Source: Mytilus galloprovincialis (taxonomy: Eukaryota > Mollusca > Bivalvia > Mytilida > Mytilidae). Taken from it: DNA of 64,000 nucleotides. Below, piece by piece: positions 8,111 to 17,090 of this stretch (the stretch's first letter is position 1; each line of letters starts with the position of its first letter). The DNA is taken from assembly GCF_965363235.1 (NCBI RefSeq), contig NC_134846.1, forward strand, positions 92,126,571-92,190,570, given 5' to 3'. The translations under genes were made by a program, and so were the position numbers. Under the pieces are notes generated by a model that saw only the letters and a program-made list of their open reading frames with translations, ran no database searches and had not been told where the DNA came from.

Positions 8111-8929
8111 ATGTATAATTACGCAGCAGGCAGAAACTTCAGTTGTTTTGATCCACTACCAGATCATTTATTGGACAGAATGAAACCGTTTAGAGATGAT
8201 CAAGAGAAGAGATTCAAAACATTTGAAAATTGGACATGTGAACATGTTACACCCGATGAATTAAGTACAGATTATATGTTTTATACAGGATATAGTGACG
8301 TTGTACAATGCTCCTTTTGTGGAACTAAAATTAAAGATTGGGAAAAAGGTGACAGTGTTGTTGCAAGGCATAACGAGCTGTCGTCAATGTGTCCATTGGT
8401 GGTGAAGAGACTTACAGCTTTTTTTCCTAAATACGCATTGTATTCGGAAAGAATAAAATCTTTTATGATAAACGATTTTGTCGTTAACACAGCGAGATTA
8501 AATATGCCCAAGGATTTTATTCGAATAGCAGCAGATGCAGGATTCTTCTACCAGGGAATCTCTAGTAGAGATTCTGTCAAATGCTATTATTGCGGTGGTG
8601 GATTAAATGACTTTAATTATACGGATGATATAGCAACTGAACATGACAAGAATTTTGGCAAATGCCCCTATAACCATTTGAAAAAGCATCCAGGTGGAGG
8701 TGCTCCTCAAGATAGTATTATTGCCGGAAGATTTGCCTTTGTAGTTAATACAAACCCAGAGGACCTTAATGCACCGTTTCTACCTTCATGTGGAGGTGAT
8801 TTCAAAGGATTAGGGCGGTTGCGGCAACAGCAACAACAACGAACAAACCAGCTACAACAAAATCAACAATCAGTGTTTGGTAACAGTAACAATTACTTGG
8901 GAGTTTCTCGTGGTCCAATGTTTTCATAA
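8111..8929 (+). CDS. Two-BIR inhibitor-of-apoptosis-like protein without RING
   Basis: This 272-residue intronless protein has two BIR-type zinc folds. The first has CSFCGTKIKDW, then an H and C about 20 residues on (ARHNELSSMC). The second has CYYCGGGLNDF, then EHDKNFGKC. The GYSD and CxxC..G...W arrangement before and within the first is characteristic. The last 60 residues are Gln/Asn-rich and there is no RING, unlike the spliced IAP at 2021-3464, so E3 ligase activity is not expected. BIR proteins of this kind are typical of mollusc herpesviruses and are presumed to suppress cell death. The second BIR lacks the usual Trp (NDF), so it may bind differently. Confidence 0.85.
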   Translation: MYNYAAGRNFSCFDPLPDHLLDRMKPFRDDQEKRFKTFENWTCEHVTPDELSTDYMFYTGYSDVVQCSFCGTKIKDWEKGDSVVARHNELSSMCPLVVKRLTAFFPKYALYSERIKSFMINDFVVNTARLNMPKDFIRIAADAGFFYQGISSRDSVKCYYCGGGLNDFNYTDDIATEHDKNFGKCPYNHLKKHPGGGAPQDSIIAGRFAFVVNTNPEDLNAPFLPSCGGDFKGLGRLRQQQQQRTNQLQQNQQSVFGNSNNYLGVSRGPMFS

Positions 8930-8979
8930 TAAAAATTTGTTTATTTTTAAAATTTTATTATGAGTTATCCTTTTTTTAT

Positions 8980-9900
8980 TTACATCAACGATATCATAGC
9001 TACTACTATTATTGCTGCTGCTGATAATGTTACTGTTGTAGAAGAAGAAGAACTAGGTATATGATGATTATAGGGAATCATTGAACCTATCTTAATATCG
9101 TTTTGCCAGCTGTCGAAACCATTTTCAGCTAATTTAAACCTGTACAAATGAGTGTATTCTAATTTGGTGTCGCACATATAAGTCAAGTGAACGGTTGGGT
9201 AGATAGACAATAAAACACAGGATAAATCAACGTCGTCCGGTAAAATGAAATTTGTCAGGAAAACTTTTTCTGTTTTTTTCATCAGATCCTTCAGGCCAGA
9301 CAGAGAGTTGATCATTTGGGGGTAAAGTGGTATTAACGCTGTCGATAGTGTACTTGGTCCTCCCAACAATCCGGACTCTGTTATTTTAACTCTGAAATGA
9401 TTTTCTCTATCGTGACCCAATGCGCTTATAATATCACTGACCAGCTGACTGTTATTAACGGCAGGTAGTTCATGTGGTACGTCATTAGTGTTGTGATAGA
9501 GAATATAGCAATCATAAATTCCATTTGTCTCTCCGAGATATCCCATTTCTGAAGCGGTTTTTCTATTACAACCGTCACACACGCATATTTTTGTGTTGTT
9601 TGAATGAGCTTCATCTGGAGGAATAGGTGGAGGAGTAATGATTTCTATTGATGTTAAAACTGTAGAAGCAGGTGGTGGTGGTGGTGGTGGCTGCATCGTA
9701 GATGGTGATGTAACATCGACAGTGGTGATATTATTCGAAATATTTTGTATCACCAACATATTAGCAATGGGACGTGGTGGTTCGGTATTCTCTTCTGTAG
9801 TTATCGGAAGACCATTGCTCATAACCATTGACCATTCGAAGATAGTGTGTTGACATATAACGGATAGCGTCAGAGACGTAAAAATATATAACGATAACAT
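8980..9900 (-). CDS. Membrane or GPI-anchored glycoprotein (306 aa)
   Basis: An N-terminal signal peptide (MLSLYIFTSLTLSVICQ) and a C-terminal hydrophobic stretch that follows a Ser/Thr run and reaches the last residue suggest a type I or GPI-anchored surface protein. A polyproline/threonine stalk spans roughly residues 65-95. It is followed by a Cys cluster (ICVCDGC) and a folded domain with several Cys and N-glycosylation sequons. The ATG at 9900 starts the signal peptide; the frame upstream opens only with TTG. It is divergent from a small secreted protein gene at 10004. No family is recognised. A virion envelope or secreted immune-evasion role is possible. Confidence 0.6.
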   Translation of the reverse strand: MLSLYIFTSLTLSVICQHTIFEWSMVMSNGLPITTEENTEPPRPIANMLVIQNISNNITTVDVTSPSTMQPPPPPPPASTVLTSIEIITPPPIPPDEAHSNNTKICVCDGCNRKTASEMGYLGETNGIYDCYILYHNTNDVPHELPAVNNSQLVSDIISALGHDRENHFRVKITESGLLGGPSTLSTALIPLYPQMINSLSGLKDLMKKTEKVFLTNFILPDDVDLSCVLLSIYPTVHLTYMCDTKLEYTHLYRFKLAENGFDSWQNDIKIGSMIPYNHHIPSSSSSTTVTLSAAAIIVVAMISLM

Positions 9901-10003
9901 TGGTAATATTAAATTTGTTTTTTTCTCCAAACAGAATAATAATAATTATTTTCTTGAAAATTTTTGTTTTTAGTTTAAATAGGAAAGAAAAAAATTAATA
10001 ATA

Positions 10004-10348
10004 ATGAAGTTGATACTCGCTGCTGTAATGATCGGTTTGATTAATTGCGTTGAATACCAAGGACAAGCCCCGAGAGTCGATTGGTTACAGGAAGAGTCGG
10101 ATAAAGTGTCCTTTATGGTTGCAATGCCTAAATCTCAGTATCCATGTGGTACACATCTTACTCATTCTCTGGCATGTGTCTATTGTGTTAACGGAGCTTG
10201 TCATCAAAGTGAATTGGTGAAAGACGAATTGATACACGTTCATTATGAAACAGATCCAGCATCGTGTGTAAATCATTTGAGAATATTAACAGCTCCTTCA
10301 TCTGCAATGTGTCCATCATTTGTAAACCAAGTTATGATTACAAATTAA
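10004..10348 (+). CDS. Small secreted cysteine-rich protein (114 aa)
   Basis: It has a signal peptide (MKLILAAVMIGLINCV) and a mature region of about 98 residues with several Cys, including CVYCVNGAC, and no transmembrane segment. It is predicted to be secreted and disulphide-bonded. It lies about 100 bp from the divergent glycoprotein gene and is followed by another glycoprotein locus, so 9-11.5 kb forms a small envelope/secreted cluster. No homologue is recognised. Confidence 0.6.
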   Translation: MKLILAAVMIGLINCVEYQGQAPRVDWLQEESDKVSFMVAMPKSQYPCGTHLTHSLACVYCVNGACHQSELVKDELIHVHYETDPASCVNHLRILTAPSSAMCPSFVNQVMITN

Positions 10349-10409
10349 AATATTCAAACAGTCAAAGAGAGAGAAATAATCTATACGAGCATTTCAGTAA
10401 TCGTTAATC

Positions 10410-11266
10410 ATGTCTGAAACGATTTATCGAGCGTTTAATGTTGCAACTATTTTTTTTTTATGTGTTATTATTACCGTGTCACTTGTTCCCATGTTTTTAT
10501 AATAAATGACAATGAAACATTATCATCATCATCATCATACAAACGTGTATTCTATTCGGGAATTCTGTATGGAACCCCGGTTAAACAATTAATCAACGAT
10601 GCTGTATACGTGAAAGACGATAACGAAGAAGACTATTACATCTTAAACGATGATAACAACGTTGATAGTTTGTGTCAGCATTTAATCAATCCCTTCATCT
10701 ATTTACATCCAAATTACACTTCGTGGACTATTTTATCAAAAGACACAGCCTGTCAACCGGTCTCTAGTACATATAAAGGAATAACCGAAATAACCTGTGA
10801 TTACAGTACTGTTAATGATGTACGGATTGCTTTTGTTCATAATTCCTCACGTTGGCAAAGAAATGGATATGTTCATCAATGCTCAAAACGTTTACAGACC
10901 ATGGATTCTTTACACATAAAAAACGTTATCAAACCCGCCCCTAGGGTTTTACTTTTTTTCGAACAATGGATTTTTGATGATATAAATAACAAGTACATTT
11001 CGCTTTCAATCAATTCTCTATTCGACATGTACTTTTATCAAGCAGTAAACATTGAATTGCAATACTGCGTTAATGGGTATGGACAACTTATAAGTGGTGG
11101 TGGATTAAATTTCATTAAGGATTCAAATTTCAGGCTTTCGTCGGGAGGAAATTACCATTTATTAATGGTGGATATCAGCCCCTTCATGTATTTTGGAACA
11201 ATAGACATAGACGACGATAATCAACCGACAGTTACCTGTTCGTTTGCAATACAAGAGAAAACATAG
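10410..11266 (+). CDS. Secreted or envelope glycoprotein with a frame break at a T10 run
   Basis: Two frames appear to make one gene. The ATG at 10410 opens a 30-codon frame that reads as a signal peptide and stops at 10502. A second frame with its own ATG at 10460 continues to 11266 and encodes 268 residues with Cys and N-glycosylation sequons but no signal of its own. The frames overlap across a run of ten T (10450-10459). A length change in that run would connect signal and ectodomain, so this is either a sequencing or assembly error, natural slippage, or a phase-variable break. No transmembrane segment is seen; the next gene encodes one separately. Family is not recognised. Confidence 0.55.
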
Positions 11267-11289
11267 GATTTTATTATATATATTTTATT

Positions 11290-11526
11290 ATGGTATCAGA
11301 AAACCTGCCACTTTTCATAGCATGTGGTGTAATGGCACTTCTGGTGGTAGTAGCTTTTACAGCCTTCATTCTTCTTTATTTAGAAGAACAGCGCCTTCGT
11401 TATAAAAGGAGGCGGCCTTTATATGGTATTACTTTCCCACATGATGATGATGATGACGAAGAATTCACTATATCAGATCAGGACGATATCCCGGTAAACC
11501 AAACCGATAGAGGAATTCGGCAATGA
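11290..11526 (+). CDS. Small type III membrane protein (78 aa)
   Basis: A single transmembrane helix at about residues 8-30 is followed by a basic stop-transfer region (EEQRLRYKRRRP) and an acidic cytoplasmic tail (DDDDDEEF). It has no cleavable signal. It lies 23 bp after the glycoprotein frame, preceded by a TATA-like ATTATATATATTTTATT, and its 3' end overlaps the convergent RING-nuclease gene by about 59 bp. A partner membrane anchor for the adjacent ectodomain protein is an inference from position only. Confidence 0.6.
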   Translation: MVSENLPLFIACGVMALLVVVAFTAFILLYLEEQRLRYKRRRPLYGITFPHDDDDDEEFTISDQDDIPVNQTDRGIRQ

Positions 11527-12691
11527 TGTAATTCTTGACCATTCTCAGATATTTTTTACCTATTATTATTTTACAATAAATGACTGAATCAACAGTTTCT
11601 GGCTCTGACTTGCTTTTAATGTTTACCAGATACAGCATGCCCGTTACGTATTTTACCGATGGACAAAAAGGTTCTATTGCTATCATTTCTGCTAAAAGTT
11701 GACGACCGATTTTCCCCTCAAAAACGTTGATTGACGCGTTTGTAAAATGCAGGGTCTTTGTCTTGTAATAGGTGTTTCCTTTCAAATCTGTTTTTGCAAA
11801 TCTAACATACCATTTCGCTTTGAAGGTGGAATGTCTGTTTATCTTCTTATATAATCTATCACGACCATGTAACCATTCCGGTCTTTTTCTTCTGACGTTA
11901 CACAACGAACTAGCTTGTTGCTTTGGTCTAGTCTTTCTGAGCCAATTGTCAAGGTGATTTCCGACATACGTCCTAGGTGCGTTTAACACCGTTGTTTTAA
12001 CTTCTGCCACACCTACGGCGTTTGTTGGTAATTCTGCAGGATTGATATCTTCGGTAGCTAAATCGTATAAAATGATGTCAGGTGTCGCAGACATAAGTAT
12101 GCAATCGGTAAAACATATTTTACCAGACGGGGTCATTGCATGTTCGTAACCGTTAAACATTTTTATGGTCTGATTTTCTCCCGTCTTGCCCAGTTGAACG
12201 TATGCGGGAAGGATATCGTTCGAGATATGAGAATTCTTACACGATTTTTGATATTGAAATGGTAACAATTTTTCTGCCGTGTTACCTCTGATCCTCGGTG
12301 ATAAAATTTTAAGGACGTTTTCCGATCCTAAAAAAAAAGGTTTAATTCCTCTCCATACGTCTTCAAATGCAATAGACGATTCATAAATGGCCTTTATGAA
12401 ATCCATTTCGTTTGCAATATTTGCAACAGCCCATTTGGTTATGGACGAAGCGCTGAGTATGTCAACTGTACAATTGCGTATTTCTTTCTCTACACACTTT
12501 GCAATGTATGGTTTCAGGGTTTTTACGTTCACGGGTGTTTTACATTCAACACACTCTCCCCTTTCCTTTAGCATTTGTCTGGCACAATAATAACAAACGG
12601 TGTGAGAACACGAAGGTAATAAAATATGTAATGTTATAACTTGTGTACATTTTTTACACATATCGCCATGGTAATAACTAGTCAAATCCAT
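11468..12691 (-). CDS. RING finger fused to PD-(D/E)XK alkaline-nuclease-like domain
   Basis: The N-terminus (residues 12-50) is a C3HC4 RING with CKKC, CSHTVCYYC and CVEC. The C-terminal part has the exonuclease signature SATPDII (D205), then AEVKT (E230, K232), followed 26 residues later by KQQ. This is the order in YqaJ/lambda exonuclease and herpesvirus alkaline nuclease families, which process branched DNA during packaging and recombination. At 407 residues it is somewhat short for a herpesviral alkaline nuclease. The start at 12691 is the first ATG; the frame upstream opens with GTG. A ubiquitin ligase activity coupled to a DNA exonuclease is inferred from domain content. Confidence 0.75.
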   Translation of the reverse strand: MDLTSYYHGDMCKKCTQVITLHILLPSCSHTVCYYCARQMLKERGECVECKTPVNVKTLKPYIAKCVEKEIRNCTVDILSASSITKWAVANIANEMDFIKAIYESSIAFEDVWRGIKPFFLGSENVLKILSPRIRGNTAEKLLPFQYQKSCKNSHISNDILPAYVQLGKTGENQTIKMFNGYEHAMTPSGKICFTDCILMSATPDIILYDLATEDINPAELPTNAVGVAEVKTTVLNAPRTYVGNHLDNWLRKTRPKQQASSLCNVRRKRPEWLHGRDRLYKKINRHSTFKAKWYVRFAKTDLKGNTYYKTKTLHFTNASINVFEGKIGRQLLAEMIAIEPFCPSVKYVTGMLYLVNIKSKSEPETVDSVIYCKIIIGKKYLRMVKNYIIAEFLYRFGLPGYRPDLI

Positions 12692-12763
12692 TTTATGTAC
12701 TTTAAGAAAAAAAATTTGAAAAAAAGAGAATATTCTCACTATATAACGTTATATATTTTTTTA

Positions 12764-12852
12764 ATGAAACAATAATATTGTTATCTTTAATTACTTCAAA
12801 CAATAATATTGTTTCAGTAATATTTTAAAATAATATTATTATTTGAAGTAAT
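12764..12852. repeat. Intergenic AACAAT/ATTGTT palindromes
   Basis: Overlapping units AACAATAATATTGTT (two copies) and AATAATATTATTATTTG lie between the divergent RING-nuclease and dUTPase genes. They belong to the same family as at 1790-1990. Confidence 0.75.
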
Positions 12853-12865
12853 AAAAAATTCCCAA

Positions 12866-12874
12866 TATATATAA
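12866..12874 (+). promoter_or_regulatory. TATA-like box of the dUTPase gene
   Basis: TATATATAA lies 43 bp before the dUTPase ATG, just downstream of a palindrome cluster. The same arrangement of palindromes, then TATA, then ATG recurs upstream of the DNA polymerase and RNR1 genes. Confidence 0.5.
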
Positions 12875-12908
12875 CTAAAAAAAATAGTCATTTCCTTTTT
12901 TATTAACC

Positions 12909-13757
12909 ATGAAGTATTTAAAAACACCCGCTGAAGATGTTTCAGACTCAATACTTAAAGTTAAGGCTCATCGTAATGTGAATACTAAAAGCAAACTTCA
13001 TCATAGTTTACAAGCATTTGAGCAGCACATAATTCGTGCAGTAAAAAATATAAAGCCGGTCCATTACCGTAAACTCCGGACATCAGCAACATCACCTAGA
13101 AAGGCTAACAAAAACGATTCGGGATATGATTTGTACACTTCCGACAAAGTTGACATCTCTCCGAAACAGACGTTAAGTGTTCCCACAGGTTTAGTTTTTT
13201 CTTTTCCACAGGGAGTCTATGGAGAGATTTTTAATAAATCTGGTAATTTTCTAAAGACAGACCTTACGGTTAACACGTCTGTCATTGATCAAGGTTACAA
13301 TACTGAGTGTTTCATACTTGTATATAACAGAGGCACGGAATCAATTACTATCGAACAAGGGTATCCCTTAGCTCAGATGATAATTAAAGAAAGAAAGGAT
13401 ATTGACATGATAGAAAGTGAAGAAGTCTACTTCCAAACGGATAATCGAGGAGGTAAAGGATTAGGATCATCCTATACTGTTTTAGGAGCTAGAATCGTAC
13501 CAAAGGAAGAAGGAGACAGAATTACAGAAAAGGAAGAAGGAGCCAGAATTACAGAAAAGGAAGAAGGAGACAGAATCGTACCAATAGAAGAAGGAGATAG
13601 GATTACAGAAATGGAAGAAGAAGAAGTGATTACAGAAATGGAAGAAGAAGAAGTGATTACAGAAAAAAATATGGAAACGGAACAGGAATTTGTTAAAACT
13701 GAAGAAGGAGGTTCATTAAAAAAACGTAAATTAAAGCCTCGCAAGGGCGCTGTTTAA
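12909..13757 (+). CDS. dUTPase with acidic repeat tail
   Basis: dUTP diphosphatase hydrolyses dUTP to dUMP, limiting uracil in DNA. All five motifs of the trimeric-type family are present in order: NDSGYDLY, NKSGN, VIDQGY, GYPLAQMII and RGGKGLGSS. Motif II has Asn-Lys-Ser-Gly in place of the common Pro-Arg-Ser-Gly. The catalytic part spans about residues 60-190. An N-terminal extension of about 55 basic residues and a C-terminal tail of about 90 residues, built of repeated EEGDRIT/EEEEVITE units, are unusual. The single-copy motif set suggests a homotrimer rather than the double-length monomer of mammalian herpesviruses. It joins RNR and thymidylate kinase in the nucleotide-supply set. Confidence 0.92.
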   Translation: MKYLKTPAEDVSDSILKVKAHRNVNTKSKLHHSLQAFEQHIIRAVKNIKPVHYRKLRTSATSPRKANKNDSGYDLYTSDKVDISPKQTLSVPTGLVFSFPQGVYGEIFNKSGNFLKTDLTVNTSVIDQGYNTECFILVYNRGTESITIEQGYPLAQMIIKERKDIDMIESEEVYFQTDNRGGKGLGSSYTVLGARIVPKEEGDRITEKEEGARITEKEEGDRIVPIEEGDRITEMEEEEVITEMEEEEVITEKNMETEQEFVKTEEGGSLKKRKLKPRKGAV

Positions 13758-13838
13758 TGAAATGTAAAAAAACTGTCTTATTTAATTAAAAATGAAATAT
13801 GTATTCTTTTTTTTAATTATTATTGTTCCAAGCAAAAA

Positions 13839-14399
13839 ATGGACGGCTACGGTAAACCTATAATCATCGATAGCGCTGATTCCGATTCTGATTCTGAACA
13901 AACCATAACATACACACACACAGCAGGAACAAAACGACATGTTAACAATATACCACCAAGAGTCGTACAGACGGCTGTGAAGCGAAAAAGCAAAACACCT
14001 CAAGAGTGCAAATCGATAAAACCACCTAAACAACCAAAACGACAACCGAGAAATTTAAATGATGCACAGAAAGTGAGCAAATTTATCAGGGTGGTAGAGA
14101 AATTTATAGCGGTATACCCTCTTACTCCCAGGCAAATGATAGTTGGATTAGATCGACATTTTGAGAGAAAATTAATGGCACCTGCTATATCGTTAGCTGC
14201 TGTAGAAAATGATGATAATCCGTGGGGTTTTGGTCCCAAAAAGCGTAGTGCAGCTTATGAGGCTTATGCGGCATCGTGTAGACTTAAACAACAACAAAAT
14301 GAGCCCGAGCCCGAGCACACATTTCAGTATAAACCCAGAAAAACTAGTCATGCCGGCAGTAGCAGTAGCAGCAGTAGTAGTAACAGTGACTCTGAGTGA
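13839..14399 (+). CDS. Basic nuclear-type protein with SUMO-interacting-like N-terminus
   Basis: This 186-residue protein begins MDGYGKPIIIDSADSDSDSE. The hydrophobic PIIID followed by alternating Asp/Ser has the form of a SUMO-interacting motif with a phospho-SIM extension. A strongly basic middle (KRKSK, KPPKQPKRQPR) suggests nuclear localisation or DNA binding, and the tail ends in a Ser/Asp/Glu run. No enzymatic motif is seen. The ATG follows an A-rich leader. A regulator that contacts SUMOylated host proteins is inferred, not shown. Confidence 0.6.
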   Translation: MDGYGKPIIIDSADSDSDSEQTITYTHTAGTKRHVNNIPPRVVQTAVKRKSKTPQECKSIKPPKQPKRQPRNLNDAQKVSKFIRVVEKFIAVYPLTPRQMIVGLDRHFERKLMAPAISLAAVENDDNPWGFGPKKRSAAYEAYAASCRLKQQQNEPEPEHTFQYKPRKTSHAGSSSSSSSSNSDSE

Positions 14400-14470
14400 A
14401 GCAATAATATTGTTTCATTTAATGTATATATAAATGGGGAATCAAAAAAATTTTTCATTTTTATTTCATA

Positions 14471-14977
14471 ATGGCTAATCAAGAGGTCGACTATTTGCCT
14501 CATTTCAATTGGACACGATTTTACATAATAGATAAAATTAATGGACCCGAATATGTAATCAAAATTTTTCCGGATAAAATAACGAACGACGTAGGCGAAC
14601 CGGTCATTCCTGCGTTTCAAACAGATAAATGGAAAGAGAGATTTCAGGTGGTTCGACGTTTTTTTAATGCGGACACCCCAAAGGACAGATATATCATGAT
14701 AAAGGGCGTATTGTATGATACATCTAAATCGACTCTTTTTGGAGAGGAAGGAGATATGTGCATTAAAATTTATGACATAACCACCAACCTTACAACTGTA
14801 TCGAATTTGCTTGAGGATTATGACACTAACGAAATATGTTTTCCATGGGGTTATATACTTGACGTATGCGATGCGGCCAACATAAAGCCCATGCCGATTA
14901 TTTTCAACAAGGAACCTTTGGAACCTAATCAGTTTAGACGGTACGAAGGAACTAGGAAGAGAGCCGACTTTAAATGA
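14471..14977 (+). CDS. Unassigned ORF (168 aa)
   Basis: A soluble-looking protein without signal, membrane or zinc motifs; the N-terminus is MANQEVDYLPHFNWTRFYI. A short palindrome (GAAGCAATAATATTGTTTC) and TATA-like TATATATAAATG precede it within 75 bp, and another ATTGTTTC palindrome follows its stop. A long antisense frame covers the same region but lacks those start signals, so the plus strand is preferred. Family is not recognised. Confidence 0.55.
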   Translation: MANQEVDYLPHFNWTRFYIIDKINGPEYVIKIFPDKITNDVGEPVIPAFQTDKWKERFQVVRRFFNADTPKDRYIMIKGVLYDTSKSTLFGEEGDMCIKIYDITTNLTTVSNLLEDYDTNEICFPWGYILDVCDAANIKPMPIIFNKEPLEPNQFRRYEGTRKRADFK

Positions 14978-15080
14978 ACATTGAAACAATTTAATTGTTT
15001 CCCTTAATTATAATTATTATATAAATAAAAAAGTACCATCTCTTATTTTTTTATTCCTTTTGTACGCCCTTATAACGACG

Positions 15081-16220
15081 ATGTCTCGTAAAAAATGTAT
15101 TGTCATTAACGTTTTAAAGGGTTTAATCTTTGCCGATTTGTCAAAATGGGATAATAGCATTATTGCATACATGACAAAAAGTAAAGCGGAATTGGTCGAT
15201 ACTTTACAGTTACACTGGTCGATGAGACAGTTTATTTACGATCCGGCAGGAAAACAAATTTTGAATTTATCCGACCATTACATTATGGTGGCCAACACTT
15301 ATAATTGTTTAAAAGGATTTGTGACGGAGCGAGATTATAAAAAGTCGTTGAGGTTCACGTTCTACATAGAACCGAGGAATGAGTCCATTTACAAAGAAGT
15401 AGCTAGAGTTCTTCCCGCCAGTATTAAACGATGCGCGAATAGGCAATTGGCAACTACTAAACGCCCCTCTCTATTGAAACCCGAGGATCTGACTTATAGT
15501 AAAAAGAATATAAAATTTCTTTCTAATCTTTTCGATATAATCATAACCAAACCTAAAGAACGCATTAAGGATTTAATTAATGCCATACTCAACAATAGAG
15601 AGTTATGCACCGGTACACATTCAAATTTTGGATTCTTGACGTATCTTCAGAGAATAATCGATTTATATTTTAATTCCTTAAAAATCGAACTAACTCTCAA
15701 TCTGACGTTTTCGGGTGGGAAACCTAAATGTTTCGGTCCCAACGACTCTAGGCGTGACGAGTTTGATAGCATGTCCATCATCAAAATATGCAAAACGTGT
15801 TACAATATGGTCAACATATATCTTTGTAAGGGATTCAATCGTGCTAAAATCTATAGCGATCCTTTACTCGGAGACAAAGTATATTCGTGTGGTGATAAAT
15901 CTTGTGACTTTTTAATCTACAATCTCATTTACTACACAGACTCTGCAATGTACTATCCAGAAATTGTGTACATCGTTAATAAAAAAACGAGATACTGCAT
16001 ACAATTTAACGCCGATAAACGTACTTCATGTAACATTAACGTTTACAAGCGAGATGGTGATTGTGTTAACCACATAAATGAAGCATTCATCAATTCTCAA
16101 AACAATAATTCATCCCACGTTATGACTTGTTTGGATTACGATAAACCGTATGATTTTAAAATGTGTGATGGATGTAAGATATTTCTTCATCAACAGCAGC
16201 AGCAGCAGATAAAACAATAA
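15081..16220 (+). CDS. Cysteine-containing ORF of unknown function (379 aa)
   Basis: The C-terminal half contains several Cys pairs (KICKTCYNM, SCGDKSC, MCDGC) spaced as in zinc-binding proteins, and the protein ends in a Gln run. The N-terminus, MSRKKCIVINVLKGLIFADL, is hydrophobic but not a convincing signal peptide. Zinc-dependent herpesvirus packaging proteins have scattered CxxC pairs like these, but the match is too loose to name one. The start is the ATG at 15081; the preceding frame opens with TTG. Confidence 0.55.
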   Translation: MSRKKCIVINVLKGLIFADLSKWDNSIIAYMTKSKAELVDTLQLHWSMRQFIYDPAGKQILNLSDHYIMVANTYNCLKGFVTERDYKKSLRFTFYIEPRNESIYKEVARVLPASIKRCANRQLATTKRPSLLKPEDLTYSKKNIKFLSNLFDIIITKPKERIKDLINAILNNRELCTGTHSNFGFLTYLQRIIDLYFNSLKIELTLNLTFSGGKPKCFGPNDSRRDEFDSMSIIKICKTCYNMVNIYLCKGFNRAKIYSDPLLGDKVYSCGDKSCDFLIYNLIYYTDSAMYYPEIVYIVNKKTRYCIQFNADKRTSCNINVYKRDGDCVNHINEAFINSQNNNSSHVMTCLDYDKPYDFKMCDGCKIFLHQQQQQQIKQ

Positions 16221-16275
16221 TTGGTTTAAATAATAAAACAATAATTAAGGTAATATTGTTTAAACAATATTATTG
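16215..16275. repeat. Intergenic palindromic repeats
   Basis: AAACAATAATT, ATATTGTTTAAACAATATTATTG and related inverted units lie between two plus-strand genes. They are members of the dispersed AACAAT/ATTGTT family. Confidence 0.7.
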
Positions 16276-16342
16276 CTTTAGTTAATTTTTGTAATAAAAG
16301 GAAGCTTTTGTGTTCTGTTTATCAATTGGAAAACAAAAAACC

Positions 16343-16657
16343 ATGACTGCAAAACCATTGGTTTTAAAATACAAATATATAACAGAAGCTGATAATGTAA
16401 CAGAGTGGTATTCGACTTATGACTGGTGTAAAGAATTAGACTCGGATTATATTGGTGATAACATTGGTATATTTTGGACTTATTTTAAATCAGGAGAAAC
16501 GTTTTCTGTTTATGGACGAGTAAGAGATTTTAATGATATACCGTTTATTGACGATATATGTGTGCATAAAACTAATAACTTGACAGATGAGAATATATTA
16601 ACTATTAAACGATTAATGAACATATCAGGTGTTAGTTTTTTGTGCAAATTATTATAA
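16343..16657 (+). CDS. Unassigned small ORF (104 aa)
   Basis: A soluble protein rich in Asp, Tyr and Trp, with no recognised motif. The ATG at 16343 follows an A-rich leader (AAAAAACCATG); the longer frame opens with GTG. It ends two bases before the ATG of the acidic gene at 16660, suggesting co-transcription. Function is not recognised. Confidence 0.45.
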   Translation: MTAKPLVLKYKYITEADNVTEWYSTYDWCKELDSDYIGDNIGIFWTYFKSGETFSVYGRVRDFNDIPFIDDICVHKTNNLTDENILTIKRLMNISGVSFLCKLL

Positions 16658-16659
16658 GA

Positions 16660-16787
16660 ATGGATGATATCGTTGTTGAAGCTGATAATATAAAGAAAAA
16701 AGTTTCCTTTAATCATTCCGTAACTGTACGATTCTACCCGGACCGATTCTACCCGGACCGATTCTACCCGGACAATAGTGACAATAG

Positions 16788-16821
<34 letters not shown>

Positions 16822-17031
16822 TATTGTGAGACAAATCATGAATGGATGTTAAAATCTGAATGGACGTTAAAATCAAACAAAGATGATGATGCAGATTCCG
16901 ATAATGAAGACAAAAATAATGAAGATATTGAAGATGATGAAGACATTGGAGATAATGAGAACGTTAAAGAAGACGAAGAGGATTGTGAAGTCAAAGAAGA
17001 TGAAGACGAATATGTATTTTTTGCAAAATAA
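16660..17031 (+). CDS. Highly acidic low-complexity protein (123 aa)
   Basis: Most of the protein is Asp/Glu with three perfect RFYPD repeats (15-bp units, about 16730-16773) and a long Asp tract. The N-terminal 25 residues (MDDIVVEADNIKKKVSFNHS) are the only non-repetitive part; KKVSF resembles the RVxF docking motif of protein phosphatase 1, but with Lys instead of Arg. It may be a chromatin or histone-binding type acidic protein. It is convergent with the gene ending at 17091. Confidence 0.5.
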
Positions 17032-17090
17032 TTGTACTATAAAAATTTTATTACATAAATGGATACAATAAAAATATAATATACATTTTT

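Noticed and set aside
8980-9900. Glycoprotein considered as a gB or gH homologue
   Set aside because: Size and Cys pattern do not fit; gB is clearly encoded at 35654-38737.
14348-14989. 213-codon antisense ORF covering the 14471-14977 gene
   Set aside because: Its end is an antisense reading of a Ser-codon repeat (poly-Leu) and it lacks an A-rich leader; the plus-strand gene has palindrome, TATA-like box and leader in place.
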